Source of the DNA: Clostridia bacterium
Lineage (GTDB): Bacteria; Bacillota; Clostridia; Oscillospirales; Acutalibacteraceae
Length of the DNA stretch: 59,734 nucleotides
Assembly (NCBI GenBank): GCA_017465505.1
Contig: JAFTWB010000001.1
Span: forward strand, 1 to 59,734
Reading direction: 5' to 3'
How positions within the stretch are numbered: the first letter of the stretch is position 1; the number at the start of each line of letters is the position of its first letter. The position numbers were made by a program, and so were the translations under genes. Below, piece by piece: positions 40,886-48,770 of the stretch. Below the pieces are notes generated by a model. That model made no database searches, was not told the origin of the DNA, and saw only the letters and a program-made list of their open reading frames with translations.

Positions 40886-41125
40886 TTAGCAAAGGCAATA
40901 CCAGGCAATCCAGTTTTCTAACGAACACACTATGTCTAAATAGAAATCTTTTGTGTCTGTATTGTTTTTTTGCTTTTCTATTTTTTCTTTTTCAAAGCGA
41001 TACAAATCTGCTTCACACTCTTCTTTAAAGTCTTCGTTATAATGAAATTCTCCTTTTATTTCCGCTATATCTTTGTTCAATAAAATTATTAGTTCATCTT
41101 TTTCCATTTCAAATACGCTCTTCAT
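40886..41125 (-). CDS. Small acidic element protein, unknown (79 aa)
   Basis: 79 residues from the ATG at 41125 (AAGGAG upstream): helical and charged (EMEKDELIILLNKDIAEIKG, EDFKEECEADLYRFEKEKIE). No family recognised. Its leader is module copy 2, and it ends at module copy 1. Confidence 0.55.
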   Translation of the reverse strand: MKSVFEMEKDELIILLNKDIAEIKGEFHYNEDFKEECEADLYRFEKEKIEKQKNNTDTKDFYLDIVCSLENWIAWYCLC

Positions 41126-41141
41126 AGCGATAACTCCTTTT

Positions 41142-41303
41142 TCGCACTCAGGGATTTTAGAGCTTAAATAGTATAGATTACCCAAGCGATTTCGCCGTTA
41201 AGCAATATAAGAATGTCAGATGAAAAACAAAAAAGATTTTCCCTCATAACTTTTTTGCAAAAAATAAACCGTAGCTCTAAAAATAGAACTACGATTTTTG
41301 AAT
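41142..41303 (-). repeat. Terminator/leader module, copy 2
   Basis: Direct repeat of 40714-40874, a few substitutions and single-base indels. Precedes the 41125 gene in the same way as copy 1 precedes the 40698 gene. Confidence 0.85.
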
Positions 41304-41352
41304 GATAGGGAAATGTTTCGGAACCTCTCTCATTCATATTAAGTATGATGTT

Positions 41353-41636
41353 TTATGTATCAGAATTGAATTCGCTATAAAGCATCTCTGCCAATGCAAC
41401 CATCATCGCCTTATACTTGCTCTTGTTCTGGAAGAGTGAAGCATAGGGTCTGAGTTGCAAGTGTTCTCAAATCTTTTCCATTCTTTCGATTTTGTCCTAT
41501 GAATGAAATTCATAAAAGTGCCAACATACAAACCATATTCGGGACTATATGTATCCGTGGTTTTGGTATAACCACCTTTGGCAGATACCAAAGAAGCTTC
41601 AATATCTTCTTCAAATCGTCTTTCGTTTGTAATTAT
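41353..41636 (-). pseudogene. Remnant: HsdR-like start joined to another gene's end
   Basis: On the minus strand, behind a good ribosome binding site, codons from 41636 read I-I-T-N-E-R-R-F-E-E-D-I-E-A-S-L and on to a FIHRTKSKEWKRFE segment, the typical beginning of a type I restriction subunit HsdR. The usual ATG is ATA here. After about 55 codons the similarity stops, and a different frame takes over (RPYASLFQNKSKYKAMMVAL, ending EFNSDT and TAA at 41353), which looks like the C-terminal end of an unrelated gene. This is what a deletion between two genes leaves behind. Confidence 0.6.
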
Positions 41637-42243
41637 ATTGTTTTCTCCTTCGTTTGCTTGCTATGTTTTTGCTGCAATCAATGAGATTAAATGATATGCC
41701 TTTATGTTTATATTTATCTAACTTTTTAGCAGTATTATTATAATCCTTAATTTCAAAAAACACTTTATATTCGTACAAATTAAAGTTTTTGTCAAAAAGT
41801 CCAATAGAAATATTTTCAATAGAACTATATATAAATGTAGAAAAAGGTGCTCCTTTTATTTCACACAAATCCCCCGCTTTAATTGGTACATTTTCCAAAG
41901 CATCATATTCTGTATCGTTAATTTTTATATACCCAATCATACAAACAGATTCACTTTCGTTTGACAGGTAAAGTGTATCTAAGTGAAATACGATTTGCCC
42001 TTCCTGGTCTGCGTTTGAATAATCGTCATCAATCCATATACTCTTTCGGGGTCTCTCTGTGTCCAAAGTAACAAGTGGTTCAACAATAAAGAATGGTCTG
42101 ATTTTTTCTAGATATTCTTTCTTTGATTTTTTGTTTTCAGCTTTAATTGTCCAAATAACACCAAGTAGTGTTAATCCGCCTCCGATTATAGCGGATATTA
42201 AAGGAACAAAAACATCAATCCAAAATGAATAACATTCAGTCAC
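41611..42243 (-). CDS. Single-pass membrane protein with beta-rich domain, unknown
   Basis: 210 residues. N-terminal membrane helix (FVPLISAIIGGGLTLLGVIW), a basic segment, then a beta-sandwich-like domain (IVFHLDTLYLSNESESVCMI, VFFEIKDYNNTAK) and a very basic C terminus (ASKRRRKQYNYKRK). The GTG start at 42243 has GAGGTG upstream and overlaps the previous stop (GTGA). Family not recognised. Together with the small gene upstream it may be a cargo pair; membrane anchoring plus a globular domain is common in effector or sensor proteins of mobile elements. Confidence 0.6.
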   Translation of the reverse strand: MTECYSFWIDVFVPLISAIIGGGLTLLGVIWTIKAENKKSKKEYLEKIRPFFIVEPLVTLDTERPRKSIWIDDDYSNADQEGQIVFHLDTLYLSNESESVCMIGYIKINDTEYDALENVPIKAGDLCEIKGAPFSTFIYSSIENISIGLFDKNFNLYEYKVFFEIKDYNNTAKKLDKYKHKGISFNLIDCSKNIASKRRRKQYNYKRKTI

Positions 42244-42476
42244 AGGCTCACCTCGTTTATATATGCCTCAATTTCGTGTGCTTCTTCTTGGCACAACTCG
42301 TCCCACACGTCACCTAATTCAGCGTCAGAAATGTTATGCTCATCTTGAAAAGCTTTATGTCTAAGTAGCCAATACTTTTCTCTGATTTTTCGTAAGCCAT
42401 CATCTTTTATTCGGCTTATCTCCTCTTGGTTTAATATTTTCTTATATTGCTCTTCCTCTGAAAGATAATTTATCAT
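42240..42476 (-). CDS. Small acidic element protein, unknown (78 aa)
   Basis: 78 residues, mostly helical and acidic (KILNQEEISRIKDDGLRKIR, ISDAELGDVWDELCQEE). GAGGTAAAG before the ATG. Overlaps the start of the membrane protein at 42243, so the two are coupled. No family recognised. Confidence 0.55.
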   Translation of the reverse strand: MINYLSEEEQYKKILNQEEISRIKDDGLRKIREKYWLLRHKAFQDEHNISDAELGDVWDELCQEEAHEIEAYINEVSL

Positions 42477-42487
42477 ACTTTACCTCG

Positions 42488-42650
42488 TTAAATGATATTA
42501 TGCTTTTTCATATAGTCAATTAAAACTAAATAGTATTCATCTGATGCTATTTGTCGGTAAGGAGCTTCAATTTTATCAACACTATCCAAAAAACTTTTAA
42601 CGCTTTGACACTTTGTTGAACTTCGTAAATGTTCTTAAAATGTTCTTCTC
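42488..42650 (-). pseudogene. Decayed small gene with a frameshift
   Basis: On the minus strand one frame reads E-E-H-F-K-N-I-Y-E-V-Q-Q-S-V-K-A-L-K and, after an A/T run near 42595, a second frame continues K-S-F-L-D-S-V-D-K-I-E-A-P-Y-R-Q-I-A-S-D and ends DYMKKHNII. The join looks like a 1-nt indel in a homopolymer. A GGAG sits upstream but no ATG. Low-confidence remnant. Confidence 0.35.
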
Positions 42651-42796
42651 CTTTGCTTTTTTGTTGAATGTATTGCTTGTTAATTTTTTCATATACAACT
42701 ATACAAAATAATTATACAATTTGGACAAGGAAGTTTCAATATATATCAAAATATTTTTTGTTTATTGTAGTAATAAAATAATGTTTTATTATTGCG

Positions 42797-43062
42797 ACTG
42801 GACTGAACCAGTCGGTCGTTCCACTGTAATGCCTTGTGCGGCATTTTCGTTCCACTGGCGGTAAGCGTGCAACTGTCAGAAAGTTTCCGATAACCTGACA
42901 CTCCAAGTGTCATCAATAACCGCCCCAAGAAGTCTTTTTTCTGGGACTGGTTAATGCTGATGTGCATATACATCTTTAAGCGATATTTATAATAAAATGT
43001 GCTAATCGAACCCCTAAATTAACCTATGTAAAATTAAAAGCGACTGGTTAAGTCCAGTCGCC
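42797..43062. other. Highly structured non-coding block
   Basis: Two similar hairpins bracket the block: CGACTGG/CCAGTCG (42797-42816) and GCGACTGG/CCAGTCGC (43041-43062). Inside are AATGCC/GGCATT, TGACACT/AGTGTCA and a longer-range GGCGGT/ACCGCC pairing, plus the direct repeat CGTTCCACTG. The right hairpin, read on the minus strand, is followed by TTTTAATTTT and can end the DUF6291 transcript. The rest could be an RNA or a single-strand DNA signal. The 75-codon frame across it (42746-42973) is not supported as a gene. Confidence 0.55.
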
Positions 43063-43270
43063 TTATAACTTTGAATGCTTAGAGTTTTCTTTACCACATA
43101 TACAATTACTCCACCTTAAAGACCCTGCTGTGATTGTCAATGAAAAATGTCTATGTTCTTGCCAATGGTAATGTGTATGTAAATGTCTTTGTATATGATA
43201 TTGTCAATGTATATGGGGGAGTGTCTCTTGTATTGCATTCTATAAAATGCAATGCAATGTATAAATAGCA

Positions 43271-43768
43271 TTACATTGTATCTTCATAAGATGAGTGCAT
43301 TTCTTCCAGAGTTGCTTCCCATTTATAGTAATTGCAGTAGTCTATCAACTTTCGAAGTTCTTCATAATTTGCAATTCTGGTTCTTGTTTTAAGTTCTTCA
43401 TAATCTTTTGGCATATTGTTTATATTGCCTGTCATAACAAGCACACTGTCGCCTGGCATTTCTATTGTTCGTGTGTCCAGATTTTTTTCTTTGTCCCACC
43501 TTTTACGAGCTGCGTTTCGTCTTCTCTCTTTGCTCTCGTCCCACTTTTTGTTATTCCTATCAATTACATCAACTATTGCTCTGAACGAAATTCTCATTGC
43601 TCTATCATTTTCAAGTGCCTCAAAGTTCATTATGCCATCCTTTACATACTTAAAGATACAGTCAATCAGAATTCCTTTTTCGTGAAAATCAAGTTCTGAG
43701 AAGTATAATTCATCAAAAGAGGAATACAAAAGAAAGCTTTCCTTTTCATCTAAATCTTTAATACTCAT
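43271..43768 (-). CDS. DUF6291 domain protein (possibly truncated)
   Basis: 165 residues. N-terminal 90 residues match the DUF6291 pattern seen in phages and elements of Clostridia: FLLYSSFDELYFSELDFHEKG, IFKYVKDG, a conserved ALENDRAMRISFRAIVDVID, then a basic hinge ERRRNAARKRWDKEK. Such proteins are thought to be replication-related by location. After its stop, another frame continues with repetitive Ile/Asp codons (IDNIIYKDIYIHI), so the C-terminal half may have been cut off by a frameshift. AAGGAG before the ATG. Confidence 0.75.
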   Translation of the reverse strand: MSIKDLDEKESFLLYSSFDELYFSELDFHEKGILIDCIFKYVKDGIMNFEALENDRAMRISFRAIVDVIDRNNKKWDESKERRRNAARKRWDKEKNLDTRTIEMPGDSVLVMTGNINNMPKDYEELKTRTRIANYEELRKLIDYCNYYKWEATLEEMHSSYEDTM

Positions 43769-43800
43769 AATTTTCTCCTTTTTATTTATTATTGCTTTTC

Positions 43801-43910
43801 AGCTGTTTCGCTGTTTTGCGATATAAGTATGTAAGAAGTGATTTAGATTTAAGTTTTAGCTCATAGCTTTTTTGCAAAAAAAACATCCGTAGTTTTTACT
43901 ACGGACTTTT
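43801..43910 (-). repeat. Terminator/leader module, diverged copy 3
   Basis: Shares with copies 1 and 2 the CCGTAG/CTACGG hairpin, the stretch around GCTTTTTTGCAAAAAA, a TATAAGTATG word and GTTTCGCTG; sits between the 43913 and 43271 genes. Confidence 0.65.
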
Positions 43911-43912
43911 TC

Positions 43913-44245
43913 TTAGCAATGTTTTCTTTTTAAATCAAGGTAATCAGTTAATCGTTTATAGGTTTCTCTATCTATGTGTTTTAACTTGAAGCACAAATGA
44001 ACCATTGCCTCTGCATAATAGCACAATCTTTTTGTATAGTCAGAACAATAATGATTTTCGCCACAGCGTGTAACTGCATTATACATTTCATATAATGCAA
44101 TACTATTCTGTTTGTCTTTCTCCATTTTTATTCTTTCCAATTCAAGTTTAAATTTAGATTTTTCGTCTTTGCTAACCTTTTCTTTTTCCTCGGATTCAAG
44201 CCATTCAATATTGTTAATCGTTCCTTCACGATTTGTTTTGCTCAT
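43913..44245 (-). CDS. Small charged element protein, unknown (110 aa)
   Basis: 110 residues from the ATG at 44245 (GGAGGAAAATG upstream, overlapping the previous gene by 20 bp). A long charged helix (EEKEKVSKDEKSKFKLELER) and a C-terminal helical bundle with RLTDYLDLKRKHC. Could be an accessory protein of the relaxase module because it is coupled to the RHH-like gene next to it; unproven. Confidence 0.55.
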   Translation of the reverse strand: MSKTNREGTINNIEWLESEEKEKVSKDEKSKFKLELERIKMEKDKQNSIALYEMYNAVTRCGENHYCSDYTKRLCYYAEAMVHLCFKLKHIDRETYKRLTDYLDLKRKHC

Positions 44246-44510
44246 AACATTTTCCTCCTTCCAATAATTTCTTAATTTCATTTCTGCGAGTTTTCAGCGC
44301 TTGTCTTTCTTCTGCTGACATTTTACTTCCGTTTTTTGCAAGGGTGTTATTGATAGTTTCAATCTCTTTTTGCAGATTGGTAGTTGCTTCCGGAATTGTT
44401 TTGCTGATAATTTCTAAAAGCAATTCACTGATAGTTATTCCTTTGCTGACTGCCAACATTTTTATTTGTTTCTTATAATCTTCTGAACAATAAATTCTCA
44501 CATCTGTCAT
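44226..44510 (-). CDS. Ribbon-helix-helix-like relaxosome accessory candidate
   Basis: 94 residues: an N-terminal strand and helix VRIYCSEDYKKQIKMLAVSK, then GITISELLLEIISKT as the second helix (RHH pattern), followed by a coiled coil with basic residues. RHH proteins divergent from a relaxase often bind oriT and repress the mob genes. AAAGGAG before the ATG. Its leader (44521-44580) shares the ATAAGTATGACAGAT word with the other modules. Confidence 0.7.
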   Translation of the reverse strand: MTDVRIYCSEDYKKQIKMLAVSKGITISELLLEIISKTIPEATTNLQKEIETINNTLAKNGSKMSAEERQALKTRRNEIKKLLEGGKCYEQNKS

Positions 44511-44579
44511 CTTAAAAACTCCTTTCTGCGATTTTGCTTTTTCGCTTAATATAAGTATGACAGATAGATATAATAATCA

Positions 44580-44745
44580 AAAAATGTACTGCGCGAAAGT
44601 AAGAGAGAACCCTCGGAGAGCCCAAATGAATGACTGGAATTTATTACGGTTTATTCATAATATTGGGTAATTTATATTGTACGATACCGTCAATATAAAT
44701 GTAAAAAATCATCCTTTATATAAAGATAGAAAGGAGATTTTTTGT
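44580..44745 (+). other. Candidate oriT/control region before the relaxase
   Basis: Between the divergent RHH-like and mobV genes. Contains the inverted repeat ATTTATATTG (44670-44679) / CAATATAAAT (44691-44700) with an 11-bp loop, just ahead of the relaxase ribosome binding site, and a GC-richer block GAGAACCCTCGGAGAGCCC at about 44609-44627. MobV relaxases nick within oriT next to their gene, but no known nic sequence is evident to me. Confidence 0.4.
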
Positions 44746-46191
44746 ATGTATGATTTAACGTGTAGTTTTCATAAAGGCACATGTGCTTCCTCACATATTG
44801 GGCACAACAATAGAAGCATATTTGTTCCACACGCTGACCCTAAAAGAAAACATCTTAATGTTTGTTATATAGATATGACAGTAGAAGAAGCATATCACTA
44901 CCTGTTTGATGATGCTCTGGCAGAGTACAACAAAGGTAAAAAACCTTGTCGCCAAATCAAAGACTATTATCAACATATAATGGGACAGTATTTAAAAGGG
45001 GAAGCAAAACTTCAAGAAGCAATTTCATCAGGAGCTTCAAAAGCTGAACAGAGAAGAATAAAATCTAAATACCCTAAACCCTATTATGAGGTTATAATCA
45101 CAGTTGGAAATTGTGATACATACGATGGAATTTTTAAATGTGGTCAAGATAAAGAACAACTAGTTGTTGATGTGCTTGATGAATATATGTCAGACTTTCA
45201 AAAACGAAATTCTCACTTGTTTGTGTTTTCTGCCCATTTGCATAGAGATGAGGTTGGGAATGGAACTACAAGTAAAGGTGGAGTGCCACATATTCATCTG
45301 TGCTACATACCTTGGACAGATTTAGAGGGTAGAGGATTGCCAGTGAGAGTATCCGAAAATGGTGCTTTTAAACAACAGGGACTAACCTCTGGAAAACTTG
45401 GAGATATGGGGACAATTCATTTTCAGGAACAGGAACGAGAAGCTATAAAAGAAATTGCAAACGAGTATGGTATCAATATTGTTGATGGCAAACACTCCAA
45501 AAAGCATCTATCAAAAGAAGAATATATACTTCGTCAAGAGCAGGAAAAATCAAAAGCAAGTGCAGAACTTGTAGAACAAGAAGCAGGGGAGTTGTTGCAA
45601 CAACAAGATAATTTTATAGAATTCGTGCAGAACAGCAATTCAGCAGTTGCTTATTTAGAACATCGTGAAAATGCAGAGTTGAGAAAAACAGTTTCTGAGT
45701 ATGAAAAAATAAAACAGAGAAGCGAAATAGTGTTATCAGAAGTCTGGCAAGAATTCAATTCTGCTACATCTGAGTACTTTGAGCAATATCGTAGAAAAAA
45801 GAAATTGCTCTTTGATGAAATACAAAGAGCAAGAAAAGACGCAAACCACAGTAGGAAACGATTAAAAAGAATTTTGAATAACATTACATATAGTAATGAT
45901 TTCTTCATTATAAAGATGTTTAAATTAGTGTTTGCATTATTCATAGCGATAGAAACAAAATCATTAGAACAAGATGTTCAGGAATTGCAAAAGAAAAATC
46001 AAGAAATAAAAATACAAGCAAAACAAATAATCACTGATGGTCAAACAATCGGAGATAAACTACGAAATAAAGATTTAGATATGATAGAACAATCCTTGAT
46101 TGAATACGAAAAGCAATTAGAAAAGTCAATACAACAGATAAATGAAATCACCATATATAAAACTCATTCTAATGATACTCCCGAGCGATAA
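44746..46191 (+). CDS. mobV: MobV-family relaxase (plasmid recombination/mobilization)
   Basis: 481 residues. N-terminal motif I region with HIGHNNR (residues 17-23), then the metal-binding relaxase motif: SAHLHRDEVG (H164, H166, E169) and GGVPHIHLCYIPW (H182, H184), the HxDE...PHxH pattern of MobV/Pre enzymes. Residues 265-455 form a long coiled coil, as in MobM. It should nick oriT and lead single-stranded DNA into a helper's secretion system. The start is the ATG at 44746 (AAAGGAG), not the TTG at 44677. Confidence 0.88.
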   Translation: MYDLTCSFHKGTCASSHIGHNNRSIFVPHADPKRKHLNVCYIDMTVEEAYHYLFDDALAEYNKGKKPCRQIKDYYQHIMGQYLKGEAKLQEAISSGASKAEQRRIKSKYPKPYYEVIITVGNCDTYDGIFKCGQDKEQLVVDVLDEYMSDFQKRNSHLFVFSAHLHRDEVGNGTTSKGGVPHIHLCYIPWTDLEGRGLPVRVSENGAFKQQGLTSGKLGDMGTIHFQEQEREAIKEIANEYGINIVDGKHSKKHLSKEEYILRQEQEKSKASAELVEQEAGELLQQQDNFIEFVQNSNSAVAYLEHRENAELRKTVSEYEKIKQRSEIVLSEVWQEFNSATSEYFEQYRRKKKLLFDEIQRARKDANHSRKRLKRILNNITYSNDFFIIKMFKLVFALFIAIETKSLEQDVQELQKKNQEIKIQAKQIITDGQTIGDKLRNKDLDMIEQSLIEYEKQLEKSIQQINEITIYKTHSNDTPER

Positions 46192-46202
46192 GGACAAAGA
46201 AA

Positions 46203-46239
46203 AAACAGGACAAAATGCCGTAGGCAAAATGTCCTGTTT
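46203..46239. terminator. Bidirectional terminator, mobV / 46243 gene
   Basis: Stem AAACAGGACA/TGTCCTGTTT with an inner TGCC/GGCA helix between convergent genes. Confidence 0.8.
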
Positions 46240-46242
46240 AAT

Positions 46243-47412
46243 TTATTGATATTCTAAAATTACGCCACCCACATCAAATGTATAGGTTCTGATTTCATTT
46301 TCAGTAAGTGAAAATTCACACTCTACCTCAGAAAATGTTTGACTTACAAAATTATCACAAGTTAAAGGAGTATCCAAAATCAAAGTGAGATTTGCAACTA
46401 CTTCCGTTTCCTGTGTTACAGGGTCAAGTACTTGTGTTTCTAACTCTCCCATTTCAATAGTAAAATCCGAATGGTCATCAGTAGTTCCTTCAAGATAAAC
46501 GCTGAGCGAGCCCGTGCCACCACTTTCAGTCAGATTCTTAATATTGAAAATAAACTCATTGTTAGAAGCAAAGTTTGCAGGATAATATCCAGTGCCTTTC
46601 CAAGTGCCGTTAATGGTATCGACTGCACCTGCCTCTTTGGTTTCGTTTATATCAATAACTTTCCATATATTGTTTAAGTATTCAAACTTAACGGTGTCTG
46701 TGTATGTGAAATTAACAAAGCCTTCTTTGCCTTCATATTCATATACATTTGTGCAGACATAGCCACCTTCTGAGAATTCGCTTGATTTAGGATTGCTTAA
46801 AATGTCATCAGACAATTGCTTTACATCTGTGTTTTCTTCTGAATAAGTGTGATAGCAACTGACAGCGTCAAACTTGTTTTTAACCATAGGTGCCTCTATG
46901 GCTGTTGTGATACCGTGCATTGCAAAGAAAAGTCCAACAGAAACAAGGATGATTGCAATAGCAGAGCCAATCGCTATAAACTCTTTTTTATTATTAACAC
47001 AATAATAACGAATATCTGTAAAGTATGTATAAATAGTAAAGATAGCAGGACATACAATCAGCGCCAAAACTGCACCGAGGATGCCTACTGCTATGGAAAC
47101 GGCAACAGTTACTAAATCAAAAGGAAACGGAAGGAGAAACCAACCGAATATAGCACATCTGGATAATATATTCCAACCAAATTTTAAAAATTTTAATGGT
47201 GAAACCAACAATGCTGATATGATACCTAATACCCACAAAACCCCTGCAAAACCAAGAAAGTGAGTTCTCATTTCGGTCATTACTATAATAGGGGCAAAAG
47301 AAGTAATAATTGCAAAGAAAGCACAGAATGCTCTTATATAGTGCCAGGCACCAGCAGGTTGTTCATCAGAAATCACTTCTGTTTCCATTACTTGTGTTTT
47401 AAGCTCATTCAT
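46243..47412 (-). CDS. Multi-pass membrane protein with external beta domain, unknown
   Basis: 389 residues. Four or five membrane segments in residues 25-170 (FCAFFAIITSFAPIIVM; GFAGVLWVLGIISALLV; DLVTVAVSIAVGILGAVLAL; FIAIGSAIAIILVSVGLFFA), then two globular parts, one with YVCTNVYEYEGKEGFVNFTY and one with TINGTWKGTGYYP leading into a beta-rich lipocalin/Ig-like C terminus. Not recognised. 14 bp downstream of the zinc-ribbon gene at 47427 on the same strand, so a two-gene cargo unit. Function unknown. Confidence 0.65.
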   Translation of the reverse strand: MNELKTQVMETEVISDEQPAGAWHYIRAFCAFFAIITSFAPIIVMTEMRTHFLGFAGVLWVLGIISALLVSPLKFLKFGWNILSRCAIFGWFLLPFPFDLVTVAVSIAVGILGAVLALIVCPAIFTIYTYFTDIRYYCVNNKKEFIAIGSAIAIILVSVGLFFAMHGITTAIEAPMVKNKFDAVSCYHTYSEENTDVKQLSDDILSNPKSSEFSEGGYVCTNVYEYEGKEGFVNFTYTDTVKFEYLNNIWKVIDINETKEAGAVDTINGTWKGTGYYPANFASNNEFIFNIKNLTESGGTGSLSVYLEGTTDDHSDFTIEMGELETQVLDPVTQETEVVANLTLILDTPLTCDNFVSQTFSEVECEFSLTENEIRTYTFDVGGVILEYQ

Positions 47413-47426
47413 TCTGTATATCTCCT

Positions 47427-48137
47427 TTACTTGAACTTCTTAACTTTTGTTATAGGCAAATCAACTCCGACTTTTGTTTTAAATACTTCTAAAAGTCTTC
47501 TCATTTCTTTTTCAGCTGAATGAGCCTGTCGGATACCTTTTCCCCTTATGAAGAAACGTGCAATACAAGGTTTATATGTCATAACCTTTTCATCATTCAG
47601 ACGAACATCATATGTCAGAACTGCTGAAAACAAGCCTGTAACATCTTTCATACCAACTTGACAAAATTCTAATTTTGATACATCACGGGCAGAAAACATA
47701 TGATATTTGTCGTAAGAAAAGATTTTATTCATAGACTTCTCGTATTGCTTGACACTGTATTCTGAATTTGCAGTATGGAATTCAGTCATACTGAAATGAC
47801 CGTCAGGGGTAATGTAACAAAAACTAATCGGGAGTGCTTCCTCTCCTGTATATGTAGGATAGGTTGCCTTTTCTGCTAAGTAAGTGCAAAACATTTTTGC
47901 AATATCCACATCTTTGTATTTTTTCTTTGTTGCAGCTTTTAGATTGGCAACCTTTACTGAAAATCTCTGACCTTCTTGTTTAGCTTCGTTTTCGTATTTA
48001 CGGCTACATTCGCTACAACAACTTAAACTTAGATAAGTCAGGCCATCTCCGAATTGAAGTGTTCCTGCCTCACTTGAACCGAAAAATTTGTCCTGATACT
48101 CCTTGCCGCAAAACGGACATACTTTTGTTTTTGCCAT
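47427..48137 (-). CDS. Zinc-ribbon protein, unknown (236 aa)
   Basis: 236 residues. N-terminal zinc ribbon from CPFCGKEY and CCSECSRKY; the rest is a mixed alpha/beta domain with YKPCIARFFIRGKGIRQAHS near the C terminus. Not recognised. First gene of the pair with the membrane protein at 46243. Divergent from the HTH regulator at 48311, whose operators lie in its promoter region, so probably repressed by it. Confidence 0.65.
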   Translation of the reverse strand: MAKTKVCPFCGKEYQDKFFGSSEAGTLQFGDGLTYLSLSCCSECSRKYENEAKQEGQRFSVKVANLKAATKKKYKDVDIAKMFCTYLAEKATYPTYTGEEALPISFCYITPDGHFSMTEFHTANSEYSVKQYEKSMNKIFSYDKYHMFSARDVSKLEFCQVGMKDVTGLFSAVLTYDVRLNDEKVMTYKPCIARFFIRGKGIRQAHSAEKEMRRLLEVFKTKVGVDLPITKVKKFK

Positions 48138-48207
48138 AGAAACTTCCCTCTTTCTGTTATTTTTGAAAATATTGAGTTTTGAACTCCTATCAAGAAGAAT
48201 TATATCA

Positions 48208-48278
48208 CTTATAGGCGATAAAAGTCAATAAAACTATCGCTATAAGATATAAAATATATCACCTATGGGTAGTATAAT
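48208..48278. promoter_or_regulatory. Operator region between 47427 and 48311 genes
   Basis: Half-sites CTTATAGGCGATA (48208-48220) and TATCGCTATAAG (48235-48246) are near-perfect inverted copies; a third related site ATCACCTATGGGTAG (48259-48272) abuts the -10 TATAAT (48273-48278) of the HTH gene. Probable sites of the HTH protein encoded at 48311. Confidence 0.65.
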
Positions 48279-48310
48279 TTAATTATATTAAACTTTTTTA
48301 GGTGATTGCT

Positions 48311-48637
48311 ATGAGTGAAACTGCATTTCTCAAAGAAATGGGACAAAGAATTATGCTTCGCAGAAAATCTCTCCGTTTAACCCAAGAAGAACTTGCTGAA
48401 AAGATAGATGTTTCTACACAGATGATTTCAAATTTGGAGCTTGGCAAAAAAGCAATTCGCCCAGAAAACTTAGCAAAAGTGTGTGATGTTCTTGATGTTA
48501 GTGCAGATTATGTATTAACAGGGGTAAGTACAAAAAGTAGAGAAGTAAATACTATAACAGAAAAACTTATGGAATTATCAGAAGATGAACTGAAAATTAT
48601 TACCAGTATGGTTGAATATATGACAAACAAAAAGTAA
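48311..48637 (+). CDS. XRE-family (Cro/CI-like) repressor
   Basis: 108 residues. HTH in residues 8-62: MGQRIMLRRKSLRLTQEELA, then AEKIDVSTQMISNLELGKKAIRPENLAKV; C-terminal 45 residues form a short dimerisation helix. ATG at 48311 with AGGTG upstream. It likely controls the divergent 47427/46243 pair, itself, and perhaps the downstream cargo. Confidence 0.85.
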   Translation: MSETAFLKEMGQRIMLRRKSLRLTQEELAEKIDVSTQMISNLELGKKAIRPENLAKVCDVLDVSADYVLTGVSTKSREVNTITEKLMELSEDELKIITSMVEYMTNKK

Positions 48638-48770
48638 AAGGCATCCCTTATTAAGAGATGCCTTTGCTCTAAAAAGACGAGAAAAAAAGAATATAAAATA
48701 TCCACAATTGTTTGTATTGTGGGAATTTGAGAACTATCTATAATATTTATTGATGATAGGAGTGAATAAA

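Noticed and set aside
42746-42973. 75-codon frame, minus strand
   Set aside because: It runs across the structured block with several hairpins, has no ribosome binding site, and its codons look like a by-product of conserved structure.
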